Assembly (NCBI GenBank): GCA_032622095.1
Contig: CP136067.1
Location: 51,129,899 to 51,193,898, forward strand
Reading direction: 5' to 3'
Source of the DNA: Siphonodentalium dalli
Lineage: Eukaryota; Mollusca; Scaphopoda; Gadilida; Siphonodentaliidae
Length of the DNA: 64,000 nucleotides
Shown: positions 46,405 through 59,335 of the stretch, piece by piece
Numbering within the stretch: the first letter of the stretch is position 1
Layout of the letters: the number at the start of each line of letters is the position of its first letter
Program-made: the position numbers and the translations under genes
The notes under the pieces: generated by a model
What the model was told of the DNA's origin: nothing
Seen by the model: the letters and a program-made list of their open reading frames with translations, nothing else
The model's database searches: none

Positions 46405-47125
46405 TTTAACAGAAGAGACTACAGTTAACATATATTTGTCGGCATCCTGCCGGGATTGACATGGCATTGATTTAAGGCTGTCTTCGTGTCAACGCCTGTA
46501 CTCTATAGCGTATATGTGTGTCTTGCTGCTGCTAATTATGCCACTGGGTTATGCATTGGTTATTAGTTCATGTCTGATGGAGTGCGAGGCCTGATCTGTT
46601 TTGACTGTTCTGGAATGTCATTTATCTTGTCTACAGACGTATGATATTGTTTGTGACCAACAAGAATATACTTATTAAGATATTGAGAGATGCAGACACA
46701 ACAGCTTAACCGAATTAAAGTTTGCAAGAACAATGATTGGAATATGTGGCTATTAATTAGTATATATGTACATATATGGAAATATTCAAGTAACTGATGT
46801 ATTTGTGAATTACCCCCGGATATGGCCAAGATATAAAGTGTTCTATAGACGTATTTGGCTACATGAATTATTCATTAGGTGAAGACCATGACGGATACTT
46901 CAATCTCATGACATTGTCGAGCGAAACCTGGCATGACACCGTAAGCTTATAATGTCATGTCAAATCCCGATCGACACCAGAAACTTTGCATTGAGCTACG
47001 AGCTTGATACATACGACATGACATTAGATTATGTATATTCTGGACAAGAGGGAGTATCGCATGGCAACTTTTGGGATAGGATTCCTTTAAATTCTCATTA
47101 ATGGTTATTCATGAAAGTCCCTTTC
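46405..47125. other. Intergenic, nothing recognised
   Basis: No coding or repeat structure supported. Confidence 0.4.
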
Positions 47126-47127
47126 CT

Positions 47128-47313
47128 TCATTGTTCCTGCATTAGAACATTGTCGAGGCCATTCCAGATACGTGGAACATTGAAATGTGGGAGAGTCTTG
47201 ATTGTTTTGATGTGGGGTGTTTCGTAAACAAGTGTTCTTAGCTGGCGAGTGACTCTTTGTTGAGGGAATCTGTTCGGTTTGCAAGGGTTTAATGACTCAT
47301 TACTTTGACCCAA
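47128..47313 (-). pseudogene. Possible non-LTR retrotransposon C-terminal scrap
   Basis: The 61-codon frame contains NRFPQQRVTRQLRTLVYETP and LPHFNVPRIWNGLDN. This resembles the 'F..P..WN.LP' stretch found after the RT core in Jockey/CR1/RTE proteins. No catalytic motif is included and the match is short, so this could be chance. Confidence 0.3.
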
Positions 47314-47719
47314 GTGATGTTCATGATTTAGGTTCCCATATGTTATAATTATATACTATAAACCACACTGCAAAGAATTATTCATACATTAGTTGAATCC
47401 AATATAATATAATATACAATGACTGATATGAGAGTGATACCCTTCCATATGGTTGAACCATGGTACGTCGAGGTCAAGGTAAATATAATAGCATGGGACC
47501 GACTATGGTAAAAGTACATCACCTGGCCTGTTGTTTCTGAAAGTTTGGCGATTTTATAAAAAGTGAGCAACTTTACGTGAACTAGTTCTACTATTAGCTG
47601 TGCAAGTGCAGTTTAATATTCGCCAATGAGTAAACTGAGTTAATCAAGTTGACGCTAGATATGTAGCTCCGATTTGTGTATGAGTATGAACCATGGTTAT
47701 ATCAGTATGTTACTCGACG

Positions 47720-47880
47720 TTAACCCTTTCAGTGCCAAGTCCGATTTTTGTATGAACCCATATTTCCTTGATCATTTTAAGAGCTCTTTCCATCAATGTA
47801 TCACATTATTATAATCAATAAATTTGAAAATATGAGATATGGGTTGATACAAAAATCGGACTTGGCACTGAAATGGTTAA
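47720..47880. mobile_element. TTAA MITE with 44-bp TIRs
   Basis: TTAA occurs at 47720-47723 and 47877-47880. The left TIR CCCTTTCAGTGCCAAGTCCG then ATTTTTGTATGAACCCATAT is matched by the right TIR (reverse complement CCATTTCAGTGCCAAGTCCG and so on). 161 bp, a piggyBac-like non-autonomous element related in its first bases to the one at 1438. Confidence 0.85.
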
Positions 47881-48400
47881 AGGGACCCACGGCACTCGAA
47901 GAAGGTAAATGTTCAAACAATAAAAACGTCTGTATAAACATCACCACTGAGAAGAACATGGAGAAATAGACAAACTTTGTTTTTCTAATCTTCACCGTCG
48001 ACATAATTTCGCCAGTCGAAACCATTGTTATGTAAATAAAACTGTTGCATAATGTGTCAACAAATATCGCTATTCAGGTAGTACATGTAAGTTCGAATAT
48101 ATTAGTATGAATTTGATTTTTTCAGAATATTTTTCAATGCCTTGACCTTTGAATTTATTAAAGTCAAATATACGCTCTATCTCATTAAGAAATTCTTTCA
48201 AAAAACGTCTTACAGACTCAATTGTAGAGAAGTATCCTCACACAGTTCAATGCAGTAACACCTTTTGTCCTGACTGCAAGAATTAGTTTAAGAATTAGTT
48301 TATGCTTAAGATTACGCTTTTCACTGAAAACAAAAAACTAACAAAAAAATCAATGATATATTTGACATTCTTATTAAATACAACATGATAGATCATCTTA
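47881..48400. other. Intergenic or decayed retrotransposon body
   Basis: This lies directly upstream of the RT C-terminal frame at 48407. It may be earlier coding sequence of the same element, but the reading frames are broken and no motif is visible. Confidence 0.3.
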
Positions 48401-48406
48401 AGAATT

Positions 48407-49222
48407 TTGTCGATGAGAGCATATTCAAAGCACTCTTGGAGAAATATCGTCCGTTTATCTGTAAGAGTGTATGATGAAACTAAATGGCTCTCCACTATTA
48501 ACTCTGAACTGTCCTTATCCAAATATGGTTCAATACAGTATAACCTAGCTCCATCCAAGCTATGGATAATATGTCAACTTTATCCCGAGGAGAATTTTTT
48601 CTACCTTATGTTAGCAAGGATAATTGCACATACTGCTTACGAGGACGCTGGTATCTGTCGCCTTTGTGCGTCCAACTATTCTTGTTTAATTGAGCATATA
48701 ATAATTCATTGCAATTCTCTGTCAGCTCTCAGGAATGAAATATGGTATGATATCATAAACGTATATGGAATTGAGGCCTTCATAATACTTGATTCATTGC
48801 CACAAGCCATACAGCTTGCCACATTTCTGGGTCACTTTCCTTCTGAACTGAATGTATTTTCTCTTAGCTCAACTCAAGACTTTAGATTCTTCATGAAAGC
48901 TACACTTAATCTATGGTCGTTGTTTCATCGCTTAGGTGTGGCTAGGACTGAGTATCAGTTTGCTTATTACATGTTTGTGATGTAATTTGTTCTTGTAATG
49001 TATACCATCTTGTAAATATGTTGACCTTCCTGTGTCTATGTTTTCCTTTATGTATTTGTTTGTGTTAAATAACTCTTCATTTATGGAGGACAATTAAAGA
49101 TATATATAAATCGCTCCCCATCAGATATCTGTGTTTGTTCTATATGTATTGTTATATTTTTATGTATGTATAGTTATCTGATGAATAAACTAATTTAATT
49201 TAAAAAACAAAACAAAAAATTC
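48407..49222 (+). pseudogene. Non-LTR retrotransposon 3' end (C-terminal knuckle, UTR, poly-A)
   Basis: The 192-codon frame to 48985 contains CRLCASNYSCLIEHIIIHC, a C-x2-C...H-x4-C knuckle followed by NSLSALRNEIW. This is the typical end of APE-type retrotransposon proteins. After the stop come about 200 bases of UTR, an AATAAA at 49184-49189, and an A-rich tail at about 49201-49220. The RT core is missing: either 5'-truncated or decayed beyond recognition. It is a different family from the two RT elements at 29-38 kb, whose knuckles and 3' ends differ. Confidence 0.75.
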
Positions 49223-50486
49223 ATTTTCCGATGTTTAGCATCACGTTGTGATTAAACTTGGTATTTTATTGGACTAATTGCACTTTCATCGGCAATTACA
49301 CTGTGATAGTAATGTTACATGCCAATGATCGTGGCATCCAAAATCTGATCTTTGGAGAGTTATTAATAATAAGTCAACAAATACTTTCTTGTATACTTTT
49401 GGTGATAGTTGTTTCAAAGACTGTTATTTCATTCCGCATGGACCCATTTTGAAGACCTTTAGTCCTTTAAGCACCATAATTATAGGGCGACTTAGATCGA
49501 TTACTTCACGTTCAAACTTCAGGCACTGTCAGCCACCTACTGGCAGGTGATGATTGTGGTGGCCAGCGTTTCCGCATATCGATAAAGATGGAACAATTTA
49601 GATAACGCTATGACTGAATATCAAAAGTATTAAATAAAATATATCACAGAAGAAACAATAAGTGCATATTCTAACAATATCAAATGCAAAAATCGAGGAT
49701 TACCAGACTGCCTCCTAAACATACCCCGTAAAGTATACATACATAACGCGTTCAACATCAACCTTGTCCGACCCATTGGTTAAACAATTATCATGGTTCT
49801 CCGCTGGCCTCATCCACATATCCATATTCCACATGCTTGTACTTTACATACCATATCACAAACTGAGCGATGAACGGTGAACGACAAACGAATTATACTA
49901 TTATTTATTAAAAACAGACATTTATATACCAATGTTTAAAGTTAACAAGACAAAACCTAGATAAATTGAAATTATTATTACATGTATAGTTATATTACTT
50001 TTCAACGGGGACGGCAGGTAGACAACCTTCTTGGTTATGCTGTCCCCGATAGCTCATTGAATATTATACTATTACACTGTGTATATAATTGTATATATCA
50101 TATGAATGAGTTATGAATAAATAATCATACAAAACAGTAGTCCCTGTAGCCTCAACAATACTATATATAGTATACTATAAACCCTCGGGTAGTATCCAAT
50201 TTCACACACTCTTGAACTAAGCCCATAAACTAATAAATAACATACCCAATCTGTGCACGACGCACTCGATATCATCTTATTATAATTTATTACTTTCTAT
50301 ATTTACCATACTGGGGATGGCAGATCTTGCCATATTATGTCATCACCCACACAATACGACAGAATTATCGATAATTTCCATCATTATTATGTAATATATA
50401 TGTGAATTGGAAATAAAATATTCTATCCTATCTATCCGCATACGAAAACGTCTGGCGATCCTATTCACAGTCTGACGGTTGCATGG
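49223..50486. other. Intergenic, nothing recognised
   Basis: No coding or repeat structure supported. Confidence 0.4.
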
Positions 50487-50488
50487 TA

Positions 50489-50553
50489 CAGTAATGACCT
50501 AAATTACCCATAATTATGCTGTGGTTAAGGAGTCGATTATTTAGGGCAGTACT
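50489..50553. mobile_element. Mariner-like MITE relic, family M copy 3
   Basis: CAGTAATGACCTAAATTACCC is joined to ATTATGCTGTGGTTAAGGAG then TCGATTATTTAGGGCAGTAC. Both termini are present but the whole centre (about 150 bp relative to the 46189 copy) is deleted, consistent with excision or hairpin-mediated deletion. Confidence 0.75.
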
Positions 50554-53500
50554 CTAGCTGACAGCTCCTGACGTTCGAAGTTAGAAGTTCTCGATCTAAG
50601 CCATCATAATATCGATCGCCTGAATACTCTTCCTCTTGGGACATCATTTGCCTTGATATAGTTTTTTCCACAACCCGAACTATAACTTGATTACCCCGAC
50701 AGTATCGAGATCAATTACTGGTTACAGTTCAGTTTCAGTCTGCATCAGAAGCATTTCTGTCAGATTTAGATAATCATTTGAAATTCATATCTCAAACCCA
50801 GAGCAGCGGGTCGTAAATCCTATTAGTGTATGTCAAGCCATGATACGTCATTCCCCAGTATGGTATGGCTGAGTGGTAAAGATGATACTTTTGCAATAAA
50901 TTAATTTGGTAGCTGTCGCAAATGCAGAACTCACTATACTTCCGGAAGACAGGGAGGTGTCTATCAAGTTGCTTCATTTGCGGTACCGCACACGACATTA
51001 CAAGCAAGGGCACCGTGCACATGGATGGTGCACTTGGAGGACGAGAGGGACTATTATACAGATGGTGCATTGTTTAGAGTTGACTACGTCATAACTGGAT
51101 CGATATGACGCATTGTCCACGAGCCGCAGTTCTTATATAACAACGAATAACGGTGGAAACTGTTACAATATTGAAAAAGGATATGTCAAATTTTTATTTC
51201 TGCCACGAAATATTATACCCGTTCTTCGAGTCAGAATATATATTCTATTGTGATCGTTTTAGAAAGCTCATGTAGGGCGGTGTGGTTGTGTTATATAAGT
51301 TACATCGCCACTTCTCCATGTTGTTTACATTTATTTCTGAAAAATCGCCCTTAAGAAAGGCATTTCGGCCAAATTTGGCTTTAAAAATGCGGAAAAGGAA
51401 GTTGAAATTTCAACTGAAAATAAAAGTCTAGGACTCGGCAGCTTCGAAACTAAACCGGACATAAACGCTGTAAATACTCCAGATAAATCGGATCATTAAC
51501 ACCTGCGTTTGTTAATGTAACAAGATATATGTACAATACTGTTGGTAATATTTTCCTACTGAGCGGTGTGAATCTGTTACTATAAATAGGCAACGAATGA
51601 CTATCCTTCAATAGTAGCCTATATAGGACTCTATCGGAAATAGTTTAAGACTCTGCAGCCAGTTAGAATTGCGAGACATTAACATGATATATAATACTGG
51701 CACGTATATGGCAATAAAGACATAGTATATCGACTGACACATAACATGTATATGGTTATATTACCAGAGAGAACATTTAGATCCATTCTGATAGTTTAAG
51801 CCTGATCGGATCGTGGCGGTTTGAAGTCTAAAATTATGCTCGATTTTGTTACCCCCCCCCCGTCTGTTCTTGGCGCCAAATTAGGTTAGTGCATGCATTA
51901 CATACTTGTATACGGACTTCATGTCCGCTACACAACTTATTTACGTAATATAAGTTTTGAAATTCGAGTCCCGATTTTCTTCAGCTTGGAACAGTAAATA
52001 AATACACAGAACGACACACATGTGTGAAGTGGCCAGCGTTATTGCGCGTGTTTGTTGTGGCGCGATGGTCAAACGTGAGCCGTATGCTCGAGTTTTACCT
52101 CGCGGCACGACACACGAGTGCAAAAACGTTACCATGTCAACACAACTGCGTTCTTTGTTTATTACACACTCTAAATGATGTATATTGTAGTCACTACTAT
52201 ACCAATATCCCATGGTTTACCATAGTACCATTGTTAATTTACAACATTTTTTTTTTGGCGGTAAATAAATGGTACTAATGTGAAACACCATATTTGTTTT
52301 TTACCGTTGTACTTACCATATGTTTACTAGCCTGTATACCAACATGTTTTAATTGGGCCAAATTATTCGCGACTGCTTCGCGTTCTTCGTTGTAATAAAC
52401 TGAGTATTTTATCATGCAACTTAAAATTTAACTCTACATTATGACAAGTTAGTTCCTCTTATAGAGCCAAGAATATATAAGCTAGTGCGTGATTGGATTG
52501 TTCTGTGAAATTATAAATTATTCTGGAAGTTTTTGGCACCTAACTGGACAAAAAACAAATTCCACTTATCAAATGTATTAAAATCCATTGTTTTTGTCTT
52601 AATAATTGATCAGATTTTGTATACAATAAATGAGTTTTCACCCGATAAATCCAGATAAACTCTTTGTTGAAATTATGTAATTTTTGCCCCGATTTATGCA
52701 AAACGTGCGTCTGGCCCTTAAGTTCTACTTCAGTGTTTCTGTTTTTAAAAAAGCGAGTATAAACTTTACATTGAACAAAGCGACGAAGTATTGTGTCGGC
52801 TCCAGTTTTTCATCGACGAGGCTATAGAATGAAAATCACCAATCTGCAATCCTGTGGGTGTAGAAATGCAATCCAGCTGCCGTCATGGAGAGTAATAGGA
52901 TACAGCTGTTGATTTAAGTGGTAGTCGAGAGGTTTTCCTTGTCTTCAATAACCTTACCGGACACAATCTAGCATGCGAGGCCTCCGGCAATGCAATGCGT
53001 CATCGGGACATTACAACTTTCAAGAAACCATGCTGTGGCACGGTAATGATTATGGTAAATGCGAATTCTGCGACTTAAATGGCGTCAAGAAAAAATAGGG
53101 GATTTGTCAAAATTGCCTCGGAGAATCCAATATTATCGACGGAGAAAAGAAACTTCAGTCCATGCTTTATCGCACATCAGCACCAGGATTGCTGGTTGTT
53201 GCATTGTTTAAAACATTATAGAAACCGCGTCCATGCATGGTCCATTTGATTGGCGAAGTGACTCCACGTTATTAAGAGGTGGTAAAATGTTATTGACCTG
53301 TATTTGACTGTTGGAATAGCGCATCTATTCTCAGTTATACATGTCGTAGTTGACTTTATGATGATATGTTCACCCCACAAATATTGTACATGTATGTAGA
53401 CTATTTTCGAATTCATATATTAAATACTTATGACACTAAAGTCTTGTCTATTCGTGACTTGCTTGTAAATTCTACCCAACCATGAACCAAGTTGACTGCA

Positions 53501-53900
53501 ACACAGTGTTTCACTCTGAGTGAAAATGTCAACGCAGCTGACATTTTCATGAATCCGTTTGGGATCCATGTTTCGCAGAAGTGACAGCCGTCGTTTGTCT
53601 TATGCAGAAGACTGGACTACCTGATAACCAATACTAACATCATAAGTGTGGTACAAATACTCTGTAATTGCGGTTGTCGGTTAAGCGATACCAGCACATC
53701 GCATCAATCGATGCCAGGCCAACAGCGTATTAGTCGGACGACAGGCTGGATATTCCAGATCACATTGGACATTACTGTATAGCTGTTTCAGCGATGTGTG
53801 TAGCGCTTTGTAACGGAATTGTGGGAAGGGAAATTCTGGCGATATTTACCCAACTGCTTAACTTTGAATGAATTCACATGCTTAGCCTATCGAACATCTC
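50554..53900. other. Gene-upstream intergenic region
   Basis: No exon could be supported by eye. There is a poly-C run near 51851-51861. A splice-acceptor-like ATTTCAG ends at 53907, which could join a distant 5' untranslated exon to the GPCR exon. No promoter assigned. Confidence 0.4.
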
Positions 53901-53991
53901 ATTTCAGATTAACTCACCACACATGCAGTCAGGATTGAAATCAGAGCGATCGGCATTTGAATACAGGCCTTGCCTTTAGACACAACAACGA

Positions 53992-55386
53992 ATGGAGTTG
54001 TATTTCGAAGAAGAGCTCGAGAACAATGGTAAGAACTTAACGGTGATCGAAACTACGGCGCTCAGCGGAGCAACTTCTAATAGCACGGGCTGCATAGAAA
54101 ACACGTCTAATGCGAATTGCAGTGCGAAAATTGTGAAAATAAACAACATATGGACCGCGGATGTGATTCAAAGAGTGGCTTCGATTGTGGCGATAATGGT
54201 GCTGGCGTTAGTCGGAAATGTGATCATCATGTTGGTGATATCGTGTAGTAATTATCGTAAACGACACAGCAGGGTTAACCTGTTCATAATGAATCTCGCA
54301 ATTGGAGATCTAGCTGTCTGTGTGTTCACAATGACTACGGAAATTTTATTCGTCGCTTTCGGAGAGTGGGTGCTCGGCGCGGCGGCTTGTCGGATTATCC
54401 CGTATGGTCAAGCCATAGCCTTATCCAGCACGACGTTTATTCTGACGGCCATGAGCTTCGACAGGTTTATGGCGATTTGTAGGCCACTTATGTTCACAAA
54501 TTCCAACACGCGTGCTAAGAGGATGATATTTGTCGCCTGGCTCATGGCATTCTTGTTATCAACGCCTCAGGTTTTTATATTCAAGCAAGTGGAACGTGGA
54601 ACAACTATCAGTGGCGACGTCGTATATGACTGCAAATCACGGGGATATACTCAAGACTGGCAAAGAAAATTATATATAACGATCAGCACAATTTATATAT
54701 TTATGATTCCAGCTATTATGATTTCTTTCTGTTATATCAACGTGGCTTGGGTAGTGTGGCAGCAAAGTAAACTATTCGCAAATACTGACAGCAAAAATAC
54801 CTCATTCAGGCGCTGTCTATCCAGCAAACGACCCATTTCCAATGCAAAAATTAAAACGATAAAAATGACATTTTGTATTATCGCGTGTTTTCTCATGTGC
54901 TGGACGCCTTATTTCGTCTTAACCATGATGAATATCTACAGTAACTATGGAATTTACGTTCCGAAATCGGTCAAAGCTTTCGTAGAAACAATTGCGCTCT
55001 TACAAAGTGCACTGAACCCGATTTGGTATGGAGTTTTTAATATAAAATTAAAAAAGAGTCTTTCGGAAATATTCTGCCCGCCGAAAAGTGTGAACCAACC
55101 AACGACTATGAACAGTTGGAAGAACGACTTAGTTACGGAAATATTAAATGTGAGTGATGAATGTAAAATGAATGGATGCAGGCGTAAATCACGACTGGAT
55201 AATCTACCGAAGATTTCCGAACGGTCGTCGTCAAGTTCCGGATCATGTGAGCGGTCGAGAAGTTTAATCACTGAAGAAAACGTGAATGGCATTCGGCTTC
55301 GTGTGAGGTTTACTAGTCCGGGTACAGTACGCTGCTATCCTGATTCGAAATGTCCGAAAGATAAATATATGTCAACGAGCATCTGA
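53992..55386 (+). CDS. Class A GPCR, neuropeptide receptor (NPSR/CCAP/vasopressin-like)
   Basis: This 464-residue rhodopsin-family receptor should sit in the plasma membrane and signal through G proteins on binding a peptide. The N-terminus has four N-glycosylation sequons (N15, N30, N37, N42). Seven helices lie at about 61-84, 96-117, 131-155, 177-196, 226-254, 290-313 and 327-349. Key residues: N76 (GNV), D106 (LAIGD), C133 and C214 for the TM3-ECL2 disulphide, DRF (157-159) for DRY, CWTP (303-306) in TM6, NPIWY (342-346) in TM7, and C362 as a possible palmitoylation site. TM3 and TM6 (KIKTIKMTF) resemble neuropeptide S, CCAP and vasopressin/GnRH-type receptors; the exact ligand is uncertain. 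An in-frame TAG at 53977 supports this ATG. The coding region appears intronless. The long Ser-rich tail offers phosphorylation sites. Confidence 0.93.
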   Translation: MELYFEEELENNGKNLTVIETTALSGATSNSTGCIENTSNANCSAKIVKINNIWTADVIQRVASIVAIMVLALVGNVIIMLVISCSNYRKRHSRVNLFIMNLAIGDLAVCVFTMTTEILFVAFGEWVLGAAACRIIPYGQAIALSSTTFILTAMSFDRFMAICRPLMFTNSNTRAKRMIFVAWLMAFLLSTPQVFIFKQVERGTTISGDVVYDCKSRGYTQDWQRKLYITISTIYIFMIPAIMISFCYINVAWVVWQQSKLFANTDSKNTSFRRCLSSKRPISNAKIKTIKMTFCIIACFLMCWTPYFVLTMMNIYSNYGIYVPKSVKAFVETIALLQSALNPIWYGVFNIKLKKSLSEIFCPPKSVNQPTTMNSWKNDLVTEILNVSDECKMNGCRRKSRLDNLPKISERSSSSSGSCERSRSLITEENVNGIRLRVRFTSPGTVRCYPDSKCPKDKYMSTSI

Positions 55387-55537
55387 AATCCGATGCCAAA
55401 ACTAACGTGCATGTACATACGGGTGTTCAAAACGAAACGACATAACACACTGGACGATGTTACATGCATGCAGTGCTGTTTTTCCAAATCTTGCTCCTAA
55501 ACTTTGTGTTCACTGTTTCTACATCGTTTTATTCAGA

Positions 55538-56043
55538 TTAAAGATACGGACGGCGTTTGGCGGTGGGTATGCTGTTAAAATATTCACCTCCGTCAAAAAC
55601 CGCCAAAAACAGAAATAATAGTAAAATATAGACAGACTTTGTTCTTATAGCAATCAGACATTTGGCATAAACAGTATGTTGTCAAATATTTTTCCTTTGT
55701 TATGTAAACAAAAGCAAAAAACGTTACGGAATATTGCTTTTGTTTAGATCCGGATATGGTAAACATAAAGAGTGTTATTTGTTTCTGTTTTCCTGATATG
55801 GAAATTATAAAGAGCGTTTATATTATTTGTGCGTGATTAACCAATAGAATTGCGCTGTGTTTCTGTAACACGAGAAGGTTCTTGTTTACGTACACCATCG
55901 TACGTCTTGACGACAATATACTATTTACCCGCTGATTATGTTTGGCATTTGAACAAAACTATATATATTTTAATATTCCTTCCGTTGATGGCGATTTGAA
56001 CAAATATGAATATTTCTGTAACGAACGCCGCCCGTGCCTTTAA
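55538..56043. mobile_element. TTAA MITE family T, copy 2, in the GPCR 3' flank
   Basis: TTAA occurs at 55538-55541 and 56040-56043. The left TIR TTAAAGATACGGACGGCG matches the reverse complement of the right end (TTAAAGGCACGGGCGGCG). It is homologous over its full length to 36470-36971. It begins 152 bp after the GPCR stop codon, so it probably lies in the 3' UTR or just beyond it. Confidence 0.88.
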
Positions 56044-56211
56044 TGGACACATTCGGGAAGGCGTACGTGTGTTTTCTAATAATTTATACAATAGACACCT
56101 TTCGATAAACTGCTACTGATAAAAATTACGAATAGCTAATAGTAGTTGGGAAGTTTCGGGAAGTCCAAAGACTTTTCGCAGAATTGACGAATACGAATCC
56201 GCTTGTGAGAC

Positions 56212-56231
56212 AATAAAGATATTTAAATAAA
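56212..56231 (+). other. Two AATAAA poly(A)-signal candidates
   Basis: AATAAA occurs at 56212-56217 and 56226-56231, the first pair seen downstream of the MITE in the GPCR's orientation. If used, the transcript's 3' UTR would include the MITE. AT-rich DNA makes chance occurrence likely. Confidence 0.3.
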
Positions 56232-58050
56232 GGCAACATGGTCATTACAATTTAAGGGCACAATATCAGTCACTGAGGACCATTTAAACTATCTAGAACC
56301 GTATTGTTATATGATGTATGTGTAAGTGTTGTTGGCAATCGAAATCTTACAGGTACTCAATCCGATCAGACGGTCCACATACCATCAAGATACAACAACA
56401 ACATTTCTTCAAAAATACGCGTTAGTTATCAGAATCGATTTATTGCAACAAAATAATGCGAACCGCTGTCAACTATGGTATCAAACATGTTATTTATCAA
56501 CATTTTGTTCAACAAAATATGGACGTATTATCACTAAATTATCACGAAATTTGACCGTATTCCAACTTGATTTTAGAGTTATCCATCTTCATCCGCAATT
56601 TTGTCCGAGACCCCCCGTTTGACAACGTGTTTCTGGGCCACATATTATTACACATCTCGGGTGGGTTCCTCGACTCGAATAAAATAGCTTTTACCACCGA
56701 AGCCAAAGAAATAGTAATGTAGGAGCGTCTGATCGGATTGAGTACATTTAATCGAACACGAAACTACAGTTATGGAAAAACGACAACTGATAATACAAAT
56801 TCTAGTCACGTAGTATCCTGTTCGTAATTATTATCAGCAGTAGTTCATTATGCGAAAGGTTGTTTCAACACAGGAACTTTACAATTCCACATTGGCCATC
56901 GTGCGCTCGGTGAAGAATAGCAACAAGTATGGCTACCCACAATTTCCCTTCGTTGTTTGTGAGCCGCTGTTATAGGTGAGAGTAGAAGCTGTCACAGGGA
57001 CGTGGCTACATGGTCTCTGTTTGGGGGTGTGTCCGCCTTGAATTTTAAAACAGCACCGCCACTCCACCAAACGAACGTCTCAAATTCGCGCAGTTCAAAT
57101 TTACACTCCTGGGGCTGGAATGTTCAACTGTTGGAAATATCTAGACTGTCTTTTGATCGAAAGTAGAAATATGAGACTTTTGATCTAATAACAACAATTT
57201 CCAACTAAATTCTGTAAAATCAAAATACGAGAATATTTGTAACCTATTTTTATGTGAAAATTCCAACCGTGGATGTGTCAAGTATGATCGTTTTCAATAG
57301 GTGCAAAATGTCACAAAAGTTGGGTGTTGAGATACTACCACTACCCCACCCCAACTGTCCATATGCTGGCCGTCGAACACGAAGTATATCTATGGTTGAT
57401 CAAAACGTTCCAAAATACATTATCACGTACTTCGGTATGTATTAAATGGAATCATTGGAAAGCGTGTGCCTTTATCTAATAGAACCACTAATGTATACGT
57501 TGAAAAGGCAAATCCACACTAATTGCCGCTTCTGTTACAACAGAGTATTACCGAGATCCAATAATCTTGCATATTGAATATGAGTATGAATTCATATGAA
57601 ATATTGAATATTGCATATGAGTACTAGTGTACTGAACGAGCAGAGTCACTCGGTTCCGTATCTTTCTTTCTTTACTTTGTTTGTGTGCGTCCCACGTTAT
57701 TAAACTCAAACTAATAATCCAATATTCTAATAACAGAGGAGAACATATTGCCAGTTACACAATAAGAGAAACGCGATTTTCCAGCACGGAAATGTTCAGT
57801 GCGTCGTAACTGCGAGATATATATTGTAACTGGTTATTTATCAATATCCCTTTTGTGTTAATTGAACGGCTGACCTTCATTCGAGGTAGATGTTTAGGGA
57901 TGTGTCTAGCACACTTTTGAACAAACACGTATGTGTATGTGTGGATTCAATGCATGGCATAAAAGCAGAGAGAAAGAAATACATATGTAGATAATTGTAG
58001 TTGGACGGCCCATATGTATACAAATTAAGACTCAAAGACTCAATCTTAAT
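56232..58050. other. Intergenic, nothing recognised
   Basis: No coding or repeat structure supported. Confidence 0.4.
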
Positions 58051-58059
58051 TCTCAAACT

Positions 58060-58260
58060 ATTTTAGCGCAATATCTGGAAAAAATAAATAGTATAATATT
58101 AAACGCTAAATATCGCGATATTCTTTACTTAATATCGCGATATTCTTCCCTTAATATCGCAACATTGAGCGCGACAAACTTTCTCTGATGCGCTATAAAC
58201 GCGCCTTTTTAAAAATCAATATCGCGATAAAGGCGCACCTCAATATACCACTTGTTCGAT
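58060..58260. repeat. AATATCGCGATATT repeats
   Basis: TTAATATCGCGATATTCTT occurs in about three diverged copies, with a further ATATCGCGATAAAGGCGC partner. The region is bounded by TTTAGCGCAATATC and GATAAAGGCGCACC, so it may be a small inverted-repeat element. Confidence 0.45.
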
Positions 58261-59335
58261 TGGTCTATAGTTCTCCGATACCATAGCTCGGAAGGTATAA
58301 TGCATACGCTGCGATGCAGAAATCACGCACATAACCCAAAACATTGATAAAACTTGACAGAATGTTATCAGCCCGAGTTTTCGAATTAGAGCCGAATTAG
58401 GTAATAATTGCTATTTGATCAGGGTGCTATGCAGTGCTGATTGCTACAACATGACGTGCAGTTAGTTATGCCAATGGTCGTGGTGCTTTGTGTCAACGTC
58501 TTGCCAATTTACGTTACTTTCGTTTGTGATACACATGTCGTTTTGTTCGTGATATCTTCTTTGCTCATATTTGTTACTTTCCTGTTAATAAATTACATGT
58601 TGATCTTACGTTATTAATTGTTGAATTTTTATGCATGAAAATGTATTTAATTTACTGCGTTATCGAGACTACATATATACATGATATACACTCATGTACA
58701 TGCCTAGATGGCATTTTCCGAGGGTTCACAACATCAAGTTTCCAACTGGAGCCATAAAATTCCCACTCCATGTGTAGCTTCAATTTCAACTGCATGGTAC
58801 ATCAAACTCTCCGGAAATTATGGTCGAAAACTTTCAACGTAATACCCCCAATACCATCCAATGGATGGGCAATTCAACGTAAAATTACTTTGAAGTGTGA
58901 AAATATAGGAAACTTTGTGTGATTACAGAAAATATGGCAATTACTACACAAACGAGTCAAATAAATACAAATATGCTAGCGCAGGTATATGGTACACAAG
59001 CATTCCCAGAGCAGCGGTCTACATATATCAGTTATCGAGGCGGCTCAAACTTCAAAAATACAATTTAGGGAGTTTGAACTGGCAATACTGAACATACCAA
59101 GCATGAACATACTAGAAACTGACTAAGGGTCAGACGCACGTTTTGCCAAAATTTCATGATAATTGAAAATGCATTTTCTCAAAGTCTGTCAGGAATTTCT
59201 TTGTGAAATTTAGTACAAGCTGTTACTGTGACACAATATTTAATAACCTTCCACCCGTTGGAATTATAACCTTATTTAATTGACTTTTATGGCATGAAAA
59301 ATATATAAAATATCACTGTGTTCAGTTACCAAGAA
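58261..59335. other. Intergenic, nothing recognised
   Basis: A phrase GGTCAGACGCACGTTTTGC at about 59134 recurs inverted at about 52690-52714, hinting at another dispersed repeat. No gene. Confidence 0.35.

Noticed and set aside
54954-55292. 112-codon minus-strand frame
   Set aside because: Antisense shadow of the GPCR coding region.
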